Below are positions 45,544 to 55,436 of a stretch of 64,000 bases of DNA, piece after piece. Position numbers and translations under genes: made by a program. The DNA is taken from positions 2,480,001-2,544,000 of the forward strand of contig NZ_AFEJ02000001.1 of the NCBI RefSeq assembly GCF_000238775.2. Reading direction: 5' to 3'. Origin of the DNA: Acaryochloris sp. CCMEE 5410 (GTDB lineage: Bacteria; Cyanobacteriota; Cyanobacteriia; Thermosynechococcales; Thermosynechococcaceae). The notes below the pieces were generated by a model. The model saw only the letters and a program-made list of their open reading frames with translations, ran no database searches and was not told the origin of the DNA. The stretch's first letter is position 1. Each line of letters opens with the position of its first letter.

Positions 45544-46794
45544 ATGCCGTTAAAGCCATACTCTATTTGCCAGCTAAGTCTCCTCTCGATTTCTGTTTGT
45601 CTCTCCTTTCCTAGCCCAGTCAGATCAACAGAACTTTCTCTGAAAAATACGTACCCTTTTAGCCAGCAAGATTTAACCCTACAAGAGAGTCTGAGGGGAC
45701 AAACCGTCGCCCCTACTGCTCCTCTCGACGTAGTGCTGGCCCAAGACTCCACAGTAGCCCTGCCAACGACATTGCAGTCGCCTCTGCCTTTTGCCCTTGA
45801 CACTCCTGCCTCCCTACCAGACGCTCCAGCTGCAGGTTCCGACACGGCTGCTTCCCCCGAATTAATGCCTTCCTTGACAACAGAGGTAACGGAGACACCG
45901 AGTAAACCTCTGCCAAACCATTCATCCTTTTCTACAGGTGAGTTTTACCCCACGCGTCTACCCATCCCCCAAACGGTCCCACCCTTATTAACCCTGGACC
46001 AAATTGCTCAGGTGCCAGACGGACCCAACCCAGACGAATCGGCAGGTCGTCGGCCCAGTATTCGCACCCAACCCTCTACTCCCGATGAAGCGCCATTGGA
46101 TCTGCGAGAAGAGTTGCTCACCCCTAAGATTATATACAGTCCCAGCACGACGATTCTGACACCGTCAGCTTATGGCAAATCTTGGCGGCAAGCTTCAGTG
46201 GGCTTTGGATTTCAGCATCGCACTCGATTTACCAATAGCGCCGATGGAGCGATTGGTGTGGGCATTGGCTTAGGGGATGCCCGCAAGTATGTGGGGCTAG
46301 ATGTGGGCCTCACCCTCACGGATTTAGATAATTTTGATCGAGGCATTATTAGCTTTAAGCTACATCGACGACTACCTGATTTATTTGCCGTCGCCGTCGG
46401 CGTCAATGATGCCATTAGCTGGGGACCCGGAGATATTGACGGTCCTAGCCCCTATGGGGTCGTATCCAAAACATTTATTTTCCAAGAAAATACCAAAGAC
46501 CTATTTAGCCGCATGTACGTCTCCGCCGGGCTAGGAACAGGACGGTATCGAACCGAAAATAATGTGTTTACCGATGATGATACCCCTGGCGTTTTTGGCA
46601 GCGTCGCCCTGCGCATTGCGGATCCAGTGAATGCGATCGCAGAATGGTCTGGCCAAGATCTATCCCTGGGCTTTTCTCTACGACCATTTCGCGAAATTCC
46701 GCTGATCATTACCCCAGCCATCACGGATGTAACGGGTACCGCCGGAGACGGGGTGCGCTTTATTTTTGGCGTCGGTTACGCCATTACGTTTTAG
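45544..46794 (+). CDS. Predicted outer-membrane beta-barrel protein
   Basis: About 416 residues from ATG 45544; a TTG at 45520 is possible. A signal peptide (SICQLSLLSISVCLSFPSPV) precedes a disordered Ser/Pro/Thr-rich half (about 30-205). The C-terminal half (about 215-416) has alternating hydrophobic strands (RQASVGFGFQHRTRF, KYVGLDVGLTLTDL, DLFAVAVGVNDAI, GVFGSVALRIADP) and ends in Phe (GVGYAITF), the usual signal for barrel insertion. Likely an outer-membrane barrel of about 8-12 strands. The secreted CHAT protein gene starts 36-60 nt downstream, so they form an operon. Confidence 0.75.
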   Translation: MPLKPYSICQLSLLSISVCLSFPSPVRSTELSLKNTYPFSQQDLTLQESLRGQTVAPTAPLDVVLAQDSTVALPTTLQSPLPFALDTPASLPDAPAAGSDTAASPELMPSLTTEVTETPSKPLPNHSSFSTGEFYPTRLPIPQTVPPLLTLDQIAQVPDGPNPDESAGRRPSIRTQPSTPDEAPLDLREELLTPKIIYSPSTTILTPSAYGKSWRQASVGFGFQHRTRFTNSADGAIGVGIGLGDARKYVGLDVGLTLTDLDNFDRGIISFKLHRRLPDLFAVAVGVNDAISWGPGDIDGPSPYGVVSKTFIFQENTKDLFSRMYVSAGLGTGRYRTENNVFTDDDTPGVFGSVALRIADPVNAIAEWSGQDLSLGFSLRPFREIPLIITPAITDVTGTAGDGVRFIFGVGYAITF

Positions 46795-46853
46795 AGCATT
46801 TCGTTGATTGACCTGATCGATAGCCCACTTTGATAGAAAAATCTCTTGTGACC

Positions 46854-48443
46854 ATGACCCAACTATTTAAAACCCCTTTTCGCCTCATTCATTTAGGGTT
46901 GCTGACGGTGGCAATGACCTTAAGCGTTGCTGGGCGGAGTATGGCCCAAACTCCGCTAGATCCACCAATTACCCCTGGTACACCAGGCACGCCAGGCACG
47001 CCTCCCACCAGTCAATCCGATGTGAACATGACGGGTCAATCAGACGCCAACACCGACGTCAATCCGGGGTTTGAAGATCCGCCTGCAGATACGCCTTTTA
47101 TCAACGGTGCCCCCACGGAAATCGCCAGGATTGAAAGCAGCTTTGCAGGGGTTTACGCTTCTAAGTTTGGCCCCTTCTATGGTGAGGCTGCGTCTGCAGA
47201 GGTGATTTCCCAGGAGTTAAAAAAACTGGCTAAAGCTACAGGTACCAATCCAGCCTTGCTCTATGTCCTGAAAACGGGAGAGGGACTGCAGCTGGTCTTG
47301 GTGACGGCGAACCTCAATGACTCTGAGCTGAGCCGCATTGATCAAGCCATCCAAGTGGCGTCCAGCCGACCGATACAGCTGGGACAGGCGGCTCCGTCTA
47401 CAGACGATCTCAATAATCCCAACGTAACCTTTATAAAAGTGCCGGAGGCCACCCTAGATCAGGTCTCCAAGGTTTCTAAAGACTTTCGACAGCAGATCAG
47501 TGACCCGATTGATTTCAAGTCTAAAAGCTATTTGGAGTCTGCCCAACAGCTCTATCAATGGATGGTTCAGCCCCTAGCTGCCGAGTTAGAAAAGGAAAAG
47601 ATTGATACCATCATCTTTTCCATGGATGCAGGGTTGCGATCGCTCCCCCTTGCCGCCCTGCACGATGGTGAGCAGTTTTTGGTTGAGCAATATAATTTGG
47701 CTTTAATTCCCAGCTTTAGCCTGACAGATACCCGCTTCGCTCCTATCCAAGGTAAGCAGGTTCTGGGCATGGGCATTACCCAGGAAGTAGAAGGCCAATC
47801 TCCCTTACCCTCTGTGGCCGTGGAAATTCCCGCTCTCACTGAAAATATTTGGCAAGGATCGGCCTATCTTGATCCAGATGTCACCCTCGACAATCTCAAG
47901 AAATTTACCCAGCAACAGCAATTCGACATTATCCACTTGGCGACCCATGCCGAGTTCAACCCCGGCAAGATCGATAAGTCGTTTATCCAGCTGTGGGACG
48001 GCAAGCTTACCCTGAAAGACTTGCGCGAGGTTGCGACTCAATCCAAATGGAGTAGCACACCTACCGTAGAACTGCTGGTGCTTAGTGCCTGTCAAACGGC
48101 TCTGGGTAATACGGATGCAGAGCTGGGCTTTACAGGCTTAGCGATTCAATCTGGGGTTAAGTCGGCATTAGGAAGTCTGTGGTTTGTCAGCGATGAAGGG
48201 ACCCTGGGGCTGATGACGGGATTTTATCAGAACTTGAAAACGGCTCCGATCAAGTCCGCGGCCCTGCGACAGGCCCAAATCGCCATGTTGCAGGGACAAG
48301 TTCGCGTCACCGATGATGCCCAATTGGTCTTGGCAGATGGCTCACAAATCGCCCTACCCACTATTTTTGCGGAACGGGGGGAAGTGGAGTTTACCCATCC
48401 CTACTATTGGTCTTCCTTTACGATGGTGGGCAACTGGAATTGA
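46854..48443 (+). CDS. Secreted CHAT-domain (caspase-like) protein
   Basis: About 529 residues. A signal peptide (LIHLGLLTVAMTLSVAGRSM, cleavage near MAQTP) is followed by a Pro/Gly/Thr-rich spacer (PGTPGTPGTPPTS) and a CHAT domain over the last 350 residues: MDAGLRSLPLAALHDGEQFL, then the catalytic His in IIHLATHAEF (codon 47946) and the catalytic Cys in LLVLSACQTALG (codon 48090). The usual TPR array ahead of CHAT is missing. So a protease of the caspase/gingipain clan may work outside the cytoplasm. The upstream barrel gene is its likely operon partner. TTG 46830 and GTG 46848 are other possible starts. Confidence 0.88.
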   Translation: MTQLFKTPFRLIHLGLLTVAMTLSVAGRSMAQTPLDPPITPGTPGTPGTPPTSQSDVNMTGQSDANTDVNPGFEDPPADTPFINGAPTEIARIESSFAGVYASKFGPFYGEAASAEVISQELKKLAKATGTNPALLYVLKTGEGLQLVLVTANLNDSELSRIDQAIQVASSRPIQLGQAAPSTDDLNNPNVTFIKVPEATLDQVSKVSKDFRQQISDPIDFKSKSYLESAQQLYQWMVQPLAAELEKEKIDTIIFSMDAGLRSLPLAALHDGEQFLVEQYNLALIPSFSLTDTRFAPIQGKQVLGMGITQEVEGQSPLPSVAVEIPALTENIWQGSAYLDPDVTLDNLKKFTQQQQFDIIHLATHAEFNPGKIDKSFIQLWDGKLTLKDLREVATQSKWSSTPTVELLVLSACQTALGNTDAELGFTGLAIQSGVKSALGSLWFVSDEGTLGLMTGFYQNLKTAPIKSAALRQAQIAMLQGQVRVTDDAQLVLADGSQIALPTIFAERGEVEFTHPYYWSSFTMVGNWN

Positions 48444-48583
48444 TCTAAATCAAAGAGAAGTATCATTCCGTTAGCCTAAATCATTCCCTTTAGGATTCCT
48501 CCAAAATTAAGGGCAGAGGATGAAAAGGGCCAAATTTGATATGCTCTTGAACGAATTGAGGGAAGGGTTACAGGGTAGATCAT

Positions 48584-50224
48584 ATGCTCAAGCGTGTTGC
48601 AGAACTAGGACTAGCAGTTGGTTCAGCCGTTTGGCTGTCCGTTCATGTTCATCCCAAACCCGCCAGAGGTGCCGAACGCATCTTTGGCTCGTTTCTCTCT
48701 TTTGAGCAATCGGTCTCAGTTGAGTCTTTAGAGACCTTCGCTGAAACGGGACGCATCACGGGAGATTTTATTCCCTATGCTCGCTATATCAGTCCTGAGC
48801 AACGCCCCTTCCTCCAAAATGCATTACAGCAAAAGCTAGCCATCTCTCCCGTTGCCGTATCGCAATTTCTCTATTCAGATATTGGCGAGTTAATGGTGCG
48901 TCGCATCGCTAAAGTCATTCGGCCCAAATCCAATCAAGGTGGGTTTTATGCTCTTAGAGGCGCACTCATTGTTGCGGCTGCTGATCCAGAGGGACTAACG
49001 GTTCTGAACTTTTTAAAGCACTATCCTATCCAAGGTCTGAAGATAGATCTGGATGAAGGGTTAGCCATTTTCTCTCAAATACGTGGCTTAATTCGACAAA
49101 CGAATACCTTGATTGAGACCTTGGAGAAGCAGACCCCTGATCGTCCCACAGATAACCCAACCAGAGCTGCCTTGACCCAGCCGGGACAATTTTCCTGGCA
49201 ACAAACGACCCTCACGTTATCAGATCAAAGTCCCACACGGCAGAACCTAACCGGGCAGTCCCGTCAGTTCCCCGTTGATCTCTATCTACCGCAAACCGCC
49301 AGTCCCCAGCCCAAACCGATTGTTGTGATTTCTCATGGCCTGAATTCCAATCGCGACTCTTATGGCTATTTAGCAGAACATCTTGCGTCTTATGGATTTG
49401 TGGTGGTCATGCCAGAACATATTGGCAGCAATACCAACCAGCTCCAAGCCTTGATGCTAGGGCGAGTGAAAGAGGTCACCCAACCAACAGAATTTCTGGA
49501 TCGCCCCTTAGATGTGCAGTTTGTATTGGATGAACTGGAAAGGTTATCAACCTCTGATCCCATGCTTCAAGGGCAGTTAAATCTTGACCAGGTTGGCGTA
49601 ATTGGCCAGTCTTTTGGCGGATATACAGCGCTAGCCTTAGCTGGGGCAACGATTAATTTTGAGCAACTTCAGCAAGATTGTGGGTCACGGCTCAAAGACA
49701 CGATCAATATCTCCTTAATACTCCAGTGCCAAGTGATTAAGTTGCCTCAACGACGATATGAGCTAGCAGATCCTCGGATTAAAGGGTCGATCGCCATCAA
49801 TCCAGTCACGAGTAGCGTGTTGGGTGAGACGCTTAGCCAAATCCAAACGCCAGTTATGTTTGTATCCGGCAGTGCCGATAAGGTGTCACCATCACTCCTA
49901 GAACAGGCCACTCCGTTTACATGGCTGACCGTGACAGATAAATATTTTGTCTTGATGCAGGGGGGCACCCATTTTTCCACCATTGATGCCGATCAGCCCC
50001 ATGACTCACCATCTGAGTTCCAAGGACTTGCGGGTCCCTCCCCTGGAACAGCTAAAGCATACCTATCCGCGTTGAGTGTCGCTTTTATGAAACGGCATAT
50101 CTTGGAAGACGCTAAGTTTGACACATATTTATCACCTCAATTCGTGGCGACTTTGAGACAGGGTAAACTCAAGCTCAATCTATCTAAGACCCTCTCTACC
50201 AATGAAATTTTAAATCCAGGCTAA
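48584..50224 (+). CDS. DUF1400 plus alpha/beta-hydrolase protein
   Basis: 546 residues. A signal-like N-terminus (LGLAVGSAVWLSVHV) precedes a DUF1400 domain (about 35-185; GSFLSFEQSVSVESLETFAE, VAVSQFLYSDIGELMVRRI). Then a dienelactone hydrolase-like fold: PIVVISHGLNSNRDSYGYLA (oxyanion), VGVIGQSFGGYTALALAG with the nucleophile serine, MFVSGSADKVSP (acid) and QGGTHFST (His). The full triad is visible, so an active esterase or lipase is likely, probably periplasmic. Its start is about 140 nt after the CHAT gene, same strand. In cyanobacteria such proteins are annotated as predicted dienelactone hydrolases without proven substrate. Confidence 0.87.
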   Translation: MLKRVAELGLAVGSAVWLSVHVHPKPARGAERIFGSFLSFEQSVSVESLETFAETGRITGDFIPYARYISPEQRPFLQNALQQKLAISPVAVSQFLYSDIGELMVRRIAKVIRPKSNQGGFYALRGALIVAAADPEGLTVLNFLKHYPIQGLKIDLDEGLAIFSQIRGLIRQTNTLIETLEKQTPDRPTDNPTRAALTQPGQFSWQQTTLTLSDQSPTRQNLTGQSRQFPVDLYLPQTASPQPKPIVVISHGLNSNRDSYGYLAEHLASYGFVVVMPEHIGSNTNQLQALMLGRVKEVTQPTEFLDRPLDVQFVLDELERLSTSDPMLQGQLNLDQVGVIGQSFGGYTALALAGATINFEQLQQDCGSRLKDTINISLILQCQVIKLPQRRYELADPRIKGSIAINPVTSSVLGETLSQIQTPVMFVSGSADKVSPSLLEQATPFTWLTVTDKYFVLMQGGTHFSTIDADQPHDSPSEFQGLAGPSPGTAKAYLSALSVAFMKRHILEDAKFDTYLSPQFVATLRQGKLKLNLSKTLSTNEILNPG

Positions 50225-50368
50225 TCTAACACTGTCGTTTCTAAGAGCTAACTATTAGAAGAAAGAGCAAAGCTATCAGGCAGATGAGGTCTAGTTGATC
50301 ATGCCTGCCTGAGAGATTGATGTTTTCTATTGCCGTAGCTACAACGGTGATGGTAAGAAACTGAAGTT

Positions 50369-50761
50369 ATGAAAGATAGACATCCGGTCAAAATTCTTGA
50401 AAGCTTTTTGTGGCAGATGCTTCCAGGGAACTATCATCCCTATGGATATACATTTGATTGGAAAGTATCAAAACTATTCTTTGACCATGAGTTTTCAAAT
50501 TTAGAAACTATCGAAGCTGATTTCCAACGCGAATATGGAGCTGTCGTTGCCAAAATTCAAGAGGTTTGGGGAGCCGCTGATTTTCAAAGGAACATCAACA
50601 CTGGCTCTCCTGATTGGTATTGGAGCTACATTATCGAAATGAGTTGCTGGAATAAAGAAGAGGGCATAGCTTATGTTGCTTATCATAAAGAAGATAAAGA
50701 ACTGCCCTATGAAATAACCCTTGGAACAATGTTCAAAGAAGCACTTGAAGAAGAATGGTGA
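50369..50761 (+). CDS. Orphan hypothetical protein, acidic
   Basis: 130 residues, rich in Trp, Tyr, Glu and Phe (SPDWYWSYIIEMSCWNKEEG). No signal peptide or known motif. Size and composition are like small immunity-type proteins, but there is no toxin nearby. Codon positions and ATG start look ordinary. Confidence 0.55.
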   Translation: MKDRHPVKILESFLWQMLPGNYHPYGYTFDWKVSKLFFDHEFSNLETIEADFQREYGAVVAKIQEVWGAADFQRNINTGSPDWYWSYIIEMSCWNKEEGIAYVAYHKEDKELPYEITLGTMFKEALEEEW

Positions 50762-50852
50762 GTACTGGGGTTCCTTAGTCGGCACGTTTAGTTCTTTGCA
50801 GTGAATTTATCTTGAAGTCAACGGATACATTTCTATTTGAGCTAGCAATCAG

Positions 50853-51416
50853 ATGGTACAAACTCCTATCCAGCGCTTAACTTTAGCAGAGTTTTTGGCA
50901 TTGCCAGAAACAGAACCGGCTAGCGAGTACATAGACGGACAAATTATCCAAAAACCTATGCCGCAAGGAAAGCACAGTTCGATTCAGACAGAATTATCGA
51001 CTGCGATCAATGCTCAGCTACGGCCTAAAAAAATTGCCAGAGCCTTTTCAGAATTACGCTGTACATTTGGTGATCGATCAATCGTTCCCGATATCTCTGT
51101 TTTCAGTTGGGACAGAATTGCACGTGATCAGAATAGAGAGATCGCCAATGTTTTTCAACTGGCCCCAGATTGGATGATTGAAATCCTATCTCCCGATCAG
51201 AGTCATACTAAAGTGACTAAAAATATTCTGCATTGCCTCAATCATGGTGCTGAGATGGGATGGCTTATTGACCCAAGCGAAAAAGCAATCTTGGTGTATC
51301 GCCCCCAACAACAGACCTTAGTGTTTGATCAATCGACTGATGCACTGCCTGTACCTAAATTCGCTAGACCCATAACACTCACGATTGAAGTGGTGTTTAA
51401 CTGGTTGCTGGAGTAA
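50853..51416 (+). CDS. Uma2 family (DUF820) putative endonuclease
   Basis: 187 residues. PD-(D/E)xK-like fold common in cyanobacterial genomes in many copies. Visible pattern: FLALPETEPASEYIDGQIIQ at the N-terminus, RSIVPDISVFSWDRIA (conserved PD), DWMIEILSPDQS (E-x-L-S-P) and NHGAEMGWLIDPSEKAILVY. The family is linked to restriction-like folds but lacks a demonstrated role. A second member is at 56307-56873. Confidence 0.85.
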   Translation: MVQTPIQRLTLAEFLALPETEPASEYIDGQIIQKPMPQGKHSSIQTELSTAINAQLRPKKIARAFSELRCTFGDRSIVPDISVFSWDRIARDQNREIANVFQLAPDWMIEILSPDQSHTKVTKNILHCLNHGAEMGWLIDPSEKAILVYRPQQQTLVFDQSTDALPVPKFARPITLTIEVVFNWLLE

Positions 51417-51624
51417 TAGAGTTCTAGCAGATATGCTCAGGATTTATCAACTCCGTCTTTATCCAATGACTTAATGGAGCTAACAATAGATTTCTGGTTC
51501 GTTTGACAAGACATTAACGGAGCTATGCCAATAGTTTTTGGTTGAAAAGTTGAAGCATCGTTGAGATCTCGTTGATAATGTCTGAATGACTTATTGATGT
51601 TCTCTGCTGTATTGGCTAGAAATT

Positions 51625-54537
51625 GTGACAGAATCCGGACGCTATAAAAAGACCGTAAATCTCCCCAAAACCAAATTTGATATGCGCGCCAATGCGGTGA
51701 AGCGCGAACCTGAACTGCAAAAATTTTGGGCTGATCACCAGATTTACGAAAACCTGTCCCAGAATAATCCTGGAGATGTGTTTGTACTCCATGATGGGCC
51801 ACCCTATGCCAACGGCGATCTACACATTGGTCATGCCCTCAACAAAATTCTCAAAGACATCATCAATAAGTTTCAGCTTTTGCAGGGTCGCAAAGTTCGC
51901 TATGTACCGGGTTGGGACTGTCACGGCTTACCGATTGAGCTAAAGGTACTGCAGAATATTCAGCCTGAAAATCGGGCCAAGCTGACACCACTGAAATTGC
52001 GGTGGAAGGCTCGGGATTTTGCCCTGAAAACTGTGGAGAAGCAGAGTAAGAGTTTCCAGCGGTATGGAGTTTGGGGGAATTGGGAGAACCCCTATCTAAC
52101 ATTGAAGCCAGAATATGAAGCGGCCCAGATTGGCGTCTTTGGCAAAATGGCCCTTAAGGGGTACATCTATCGGGGATTTAAGCCCGTCTATTGGAGTCCC
52201 AGCTCACAAACAGCCCTAGCCGAAGCCGAGCTGGAATATCCAGAAGGTCATACCTCCCGTAGTATCTATGTCACGTTTAAGGTGACTGGGCTATCGGAGG
52301 CTGCCCAGCCTTTGCTCGATGAGTATTTACCAACCCTTAAAGTCGCCATCTGGACAACGACGCCTTGGACCATTCCGGGAAATTTAGCGGTTAGTTTAAA
52401 TCCTGACCTTACCTATGCAGTGGTGAAGGCAGGCGAAGATTATCTGATTGTGGCGGAAGACTTGGTGGAGACCTTGACGGAAACTTTGGAGTCCTCCTTC
52501 AAAATAATCAAGACCCTCCCTGGTAAAGCCCTAGAAAATTCCACCTACCAGCACCCACTGTTTGAGCGAGAAGGCCCCTTGGTCTTGGGTGACTATGTGA
52601 CCACTGAGTCGGGGACGGGACTGGTGCATACTGCACCAGGGCATGGTCAAGAAGACTATCAGGTGGGTCAGCAATATGGTTTAGCAATGCTGTCTCCAGT
52701 AGATGGAGATGGCACGTTTACTGATGAGGCGGGTCCTTTCGCTGGGCTGAATGTCTTAAATGGCGGTAATGAAGCGGTAATTGAGGCACTACAGTCAGCA
52801 GGTGCCCTGTTAAAAGAAGAAAGCTATGCCCACAAATATCCCTACGATTGGCGGACCAAAAAGCCAGTGATCTTGCGAGCAACGGAGCAGTGGTTTGCGT
52901 CGGTGGATGGGTTTAGGGAGGCAGTATTGGATGCGATCGCAACCGTAAACTGGATTCCTGCCCAAGGAGAAAACCGCATTACTTCTATGGTCTCAGAGCG
53001 ATCGGATTGGTGTATCTCGCGGCAGCGCAATTGGGGTGTACCCATTCCGGTGTTCTACAACGATGCCACGGGCGAACCTCTCCTGAATGAAGCTACGATC
53101 AACCATGTGCAGGCAATCGTGGCGGAGAAGGGCTCCGATGCCTGGTGGGAACTCGATAACGACGAACTCTTGCCCGAACCCTATCGTAGCGATGGCAATA
53201 CCTACCGCAAGGGCACCGACACCATGGATGTCTGGTTTGATTCCGGGTCATCCTGGGCGGCGGTCTGCGATCAGCGGGAGCCTTTGAAATATCCAGCGGA
53301 AATGTACTTAGAAGGGTCGGATCAGCATCGGGGTTGGTTCCAGTCTAGTATCTTGACCAGCGTGGCCACCAACGGCCATGCTCCCTATAAAACCGTCTTA
53401 ACCCACGGCTTTGTCCTGGATGAGCAGGGTCGCAAGATGAGTAAATCCATTGGGAATGTGGTGGACCCAGCCATCGTCATTGCTGGTGGCAAAAACCAAA
53501 AGCAAGATCCACCCTACGGTGCCGATGTGCTGCGCCTCTGGGTGTCTTCCGTGGACTATGCCTCCGACGTACCTTTGGGTAAAAATATCCTCAAGCAAAT
53601 GGCGGATGTGTATCGTAAGATCCGCAATACCTCTCGCTTCTTGCTGGGTAACCTCCATGACTTTGATCCGGCTCAAGATGCAGTGAACTACGAGGATTTG
53701 CCTCAACTCGATCGCTATATGCTGCATCGGATCACAGAGGTATTTACTGACGTGACAGAAGCTTTTGAGAGCTTCCAGTTCTTCCGATTCTTCCAGACCG
53801 TACAGAATTTCTGTGTCGTCGATCTATCCAATTTCTACTTAGATACGGCCAAGGATCGCCTCTATATCAGCGAGCCGAATAACCCTCGGCGGCGCAGCTG
53901 TCAGACAGTATTGGCCATTGCCCTAGAGAATTTGGCCCGCGCCATTGCCCCGGTGCTTTCCCATATGGCAGAGGATATCTGGCAGTCCTTGCCCTATCAG
54001 ACAGAACATCAATCGGTGTTTGCCTCCGGGTGGATGCATCTAGAAGATCAGTGGCAGAATCCTGATCTGGCTAGCCACTGGGTGGTACTGCGAGAGATTC
54101 GCCAAGAGGTGAATAAGGTGCTGGAGCAGGCTCGGGTGGAAAAACAGATCGGTTCTTCCCTGGAATCGAAGGTATTGCTGTATGTCAGTGATACGGACTT
54201 GCGTCAGCAGTTAGCCGCCATGAATCCTGCCACTGGAGCAGGTTCAAACAACGTAGATGAGTTGCGGTACCTATTTTTGGCGTCCCAGGTGGAATTGCTG
54301 GATACACCTAAAAAGTTAGATAGATTAATGTATCAGTTTCAGTCTGAAACCATAGGTGTGGGTGTTGTTAAGGCAGATGGACAGAAATGCGATCGCTGCT
54401 GGAATTACTCCACCTATGTCGGTCAGTCTAAAAAGCATCCCTTGCTATGCGATCGCTGCGAACCTATCATCGAAAACCAAATTACCCAAGGTCGGATTAG
54501 TAAATCTGAGGATGGCAGCTATCAACCGACTGTTTGA
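51625..54537 (+). CDS. ileS: Isoleucyl-tRNA synthetase
   Basis: 970 residues, GTG start. Charges tRNA-Ile. Class I signatures PPYANGDLHIGHALNK (HIGH) near residue 55 and KMSKSIGN (KMSKS) near 610, the editing domain between with TTTPWTIPGNLAV, and a C-terminal zinc-finger region with cysteines in CDRCWNYS and LLCDRCEP. The two CDRC codons sets lie in two HIP1-containing 13-bp repeats 60 bp apart (54387 and 54447). A diverged copy of the last 90 or so codons occurs at 56929-57234. Confidence 0.97.
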   Translation: MTESGRYKKTVNLPKTKFDMRANAVKREPELQKFWADHQIYENLSQNNPGDVFVLHDGPPYANGDLHIGHALNKILKDIINKFQLLQGRKVRYVPGWDCHGLPIELKVLQNIQPENRAKLTPLKLRWKARDFALKTVEKQSKSFQRYGVWGNWENPYLTLKPEYEAAQIGVFGKMALKGYIYRGFKPVYWSPSSQTALAEAELEYPEGHTSRSIYVTFKVTGLSEAAQPLLDEYLPTLKVAIWTTTPWTIPGNLAVSLNPDLTYAVVKAGEDYLIVAEDLVETLTETLESSFKIIKTLPGKALENSTYQHPLFEREGPLVLGDYVTTESGTGLVHTAPGHGQEDYQVGQQYGLAMLSPVDGDGTFTDEAGPFAGLNVLNGGNEAVIEALQSAGALLKEESYAHKYPYDWRTKKPVILRATEQWFASVDGFREAVLDAIATVNWIPAQGENRITSMVSERSDWCISRQRNWGVPIPVFYNDATGEPLLNEATINHVQAIVAEKGSDAWWELDNDELLPEPYRSDGNTYRKGTDTMDVWFDSGSSWAAVCDQREPLKYPAEMYLEGSDQHRGWFQSSILTSVATNGHAPYKTVLTHGFVLDEQGRKMSKSIGNVVDPAIVIAGGKNQKQDPPYGADVLRLWVSSVDYASDVPLGKNILKQMADVYRKIRNTSRFLLGNLHDFDPAQDAVNYEDLPQLDRYMLHRITEVFTDVTEAFESFQFFRFFQTVQNFCVVDLSNFYLDTAKDRLYISEPNNPRRRSCQTVLAIALENLARAIAPVLSHMAEDIWQSLPYQTEHQSVFASGWMHLEDQWQNPDLASHWVVLREIRQEVNKVLEQARVEKQIGSSLESKVLLYVSDTDLRQQLAAMNPATGAGSNNVDELRYLFLASQVELLDTPKKLDRLMYQFQSETIGVGVVKADGQKCDRCWNYSTYVGQSKKHPLLCDRCEPIIENQITQGRISKSEDGSYQPTV

Positions 54538-54587
54538 AACCAATTAACATAAAAATAGTCCAACAAAGATAGGCGATTGACTGCTGA

Positions 54588-54824
54588 CTATTTCATTTGC
54601 CAAAGCCAGTCTAGCTGATTGACAAAACTTATATCGATGTCATATGAATCAAAATTCATAGCATTAATGAAAAAACTATAGATTCCACCAAGAATATATA
54701 GAACCATAAACACAGCGGCAGCTCTATAGAGATTAGAGTGCCTCGGCGCAAGAATATAAATGAGGAACACACCCGGCAATATATAGAATGATATTCTCCA
54801 AAGAAAATCGATTGTATTAAACAT
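54588..54824 (-). CDS. Small membrane protein, unknown
   Basis: 78 residues with two hydrophobic stretches (ISFYILPGVFLIYILAP and YRAAAVFMVLYILGGIYSFF) and an acidic end (DSYDIDISFVNQLDWLWQMK). Probably two transmembrane helices. It lies just after the end of ileS on the opposite strand. Not recognised. Confidence 0.5.
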   Translation of the reverse strand: MFNTIDFLWRISFYILPGVFLIYILAPRHSNLYRAAAVFMVLYILGGIYSFFINAMNFDSYDIDISFVNQLDWLWQMK

Positions 54825-55040
54825 CTATTTTATAAAATAAGTAAACTGGGAAAATTTCTGTCACTAATTTGTAAACGTAAATATTCGAGGTTAGGAAGCT
54901 AATTTTTAAACTATTTTTTAGAGGGAGCTAAACTAAGCTATTTATTAACTTTATATAAGTTGAGAGAAATGATGTTTAGTAAAAACTGCCTTTATTTGAG
55001 TCCATTTTGTCTTCAAATAACACTAGATCTATAAGTATAT

Positions 55041-55436
55041 CTATCCTAGATAGCCAAAACCTAATCCCAAGCCAGCAGATATATATAGCAGAAAGGTACG
55101 TATAATAGTATTTGTGACGTTTGTTAAGTTAAGGTCAGCAATATTGAGTGTCATCCAAAAGCACATCACCATAGACCATCCAATGAATATATTGAACCCT
55201 ATATATGATGCTGCATACACTGCAAACTGGATAGACAGTCCACCCACTAAGAAAAGAATTATTCTGAACTTTCTCAACCAATTTATTTGAGTTGGAAAAG
55301 GACAAGCCACACACCCTATCAGGGCAGTTGTTCCCAGAATCTCTACGAACCCAAACCATGAAGGTGCAAGATTGTGGCCTAGCAACATACCACCAATGAA
55401 ATTGATTATTAGACCTAAAATATGATTTCTCATCAT
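55041..55436 (-). CDS. Membrane protein, unknown
   Basis: 131 residues with about four hydrophobic segments (LGLIINFIGGMLLGHNLAP, FVEILGTTALIGCVA, IILFLVGGLSIQFAVYAASY, FLLYISAGLGLGFGYLG). Small integral membrane protein in the block between ileS and its decayed tail copy. No family recognised. Confidence 0.55.
   Translation of the reverse strand: MMRNHILGLIINFIGGMLLGHNLAPSWFGFVEILGTTALIGCVACPFPTQINWLRKFRIILFLVGGLSIQFAVYAASYIGFNIFIGWSMVMCFWMTLNIADLNLTNVTNTIIRTFLLYISAGLGLGFGYLG

Noticed and set aside
54550-54595. AAATAGTC...GACTATTT as an ileS terminator
   Set aside because: Only 8 bp with a 30-nt loop and no T run.
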